Below, in pieces: positions 12,939-13,058 of a stretch of 13,058 nucleotides of DNA (position 1 is the first letter of the stretch; the number at the start of each line of letters is the position of its first letter). Under the pieces are notes generated by a model that worked only from the letters and a program-made list of their open reading frames with translations, had not been told where the DNA came from and did no database searches. The stretch lies in NCBI GenBank assembly GCA_003694325.1, contig RFKJ01000337.1, positions 1 through 13,058 of the forward strand. The letters are read 5' to 3'. The translations under genes and the position numbers were made by a program. The DNA comes from Deltaproteobacteria bacterium (GTDB lineage: Bacteria; Myxococcota_A; UBA796; UBA2385).

Positions 12939-13058
12939 ATGAAGCTTCGTCTGCTCCTCGCGTCTTCGTGTGTCATGGCCCTGGCATGTGCGGGGTTCAC
13001 CCAGACGGACGGGAACATGGCCGGAGGTTCCGTCACGCCGAACGCCCAGCCCATGACC
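12939..13058 (+). CDS. Start of an exported protein or lipoprotein, cut by the window end
   Basis: Only 40 codons are present, with no stop before the window edge. The sequence is a signal peptide: MKLR basic start, hydrophobic LLLASSCVMALAC, then AGFTQTDGNMAGG, a small, flexible, polar stretch. C17 in ALAC could be lipidated (A at -3 is less usual than L), or signal peptidase I could cut after ACA. The mature function cannot be seen. The start is firm: AAGGAGGT (12928-12935) lies just before the ATG, and the 15 bases CAAGGAGGTCCCATG are identical to those at the universal stress protein start. A promoter-like box lies upstream, so it is probably its own transcription unit. Confidence 0.75.
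   Translation, partial: MKLRLLLASSCVMALACAGFTQTDGNMAGGSVTPNAQPMT

Noticed and set aside
1..13058. CRISPR arrays, insertion sequences, integrases, phage or toxin-antitoxin genes
   Set aside because: No regularly spaced repeats, terminal inverted repeats with a transposase, or recognisable mobile or defence domains are present.

Overview
The window is a dense, very GC-rich (70% or more by eye) stretch of bacterial chromosome with eleven complete protein genes and the first 40 codons of a twelfth. Strong GC bias at third codon positions produces many long false antisense frames. Several predicted proteins carry lipoprotein signals (ILAMAC, LLAAC), which points to a Gram-negative envelope. The GC content, the secreted cysteine-rich lipoproteins and the mix of families would fit a Myxococcota-like ('deltaproteobacterial') genome. 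That placement is inference: there is no rRNA or other marker gene here. I see no tRNA, rRNA, insertion sequence, phage gene or CRISPR array.

Layout. (1) 22-1338, minus strand: an unrecognised 245-residue protein and a universal stress protein. (2) 1495-3606, plus strand: full-length three-domain phosphate acetyltransferase (pta), divergent from the stress protein. Its leader holds a tandem C-rich repeat, and a 12-bp perfect inverted repeat follows its stop codon. (3) 3743-6084, plus strand: a two-gene AmmeMemoRadiSam module. The first gene fuses the Memo/LigB-like (B) and AMMECR1 (A) proteins; the second, overlapping it by 4 bp, is the partner radical SAM enzyme. (4) 6097-7437, minus strand: a putative arylsulfotransferase-like lipoprotein, convergent with the radical SAM gene. 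(5) 7494-10217, plus strand: a three-gene ABC-2 type exporter of the DUF990 (PF06182) kind, one ATPase and two permeases. (6) 10481-11161, plus strand: an unrecognised lipoprotein with six cysteines in its mature part. (7) 11273-12777, plus strand: a DUF59/MIP18 metal-sulfur cluster assembly factor overlapping by 1 bp a 12-helix membrane protein that resembles NnrS. (8) 12939 to the end: the start of an exported protein or lipoprotein.

How the genes fit together. Pta with a universal stress protein suggests acetyl-phosphate metabolism under energy or oxygen stress. The AmmeMemoRadiSam pair is a conserved but functionally unsolved system and is the best candidate here for undescribed biochemistry. 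The DUF59 plus NnrS-like pair suggests a link between Fe-S maturation or repair and a heme- or metal-containing membrane protein, perhaps in nitrosative or redox stress. Nothing looks like a recently acquired island; this reads as ordinary core and accessory chromosome.
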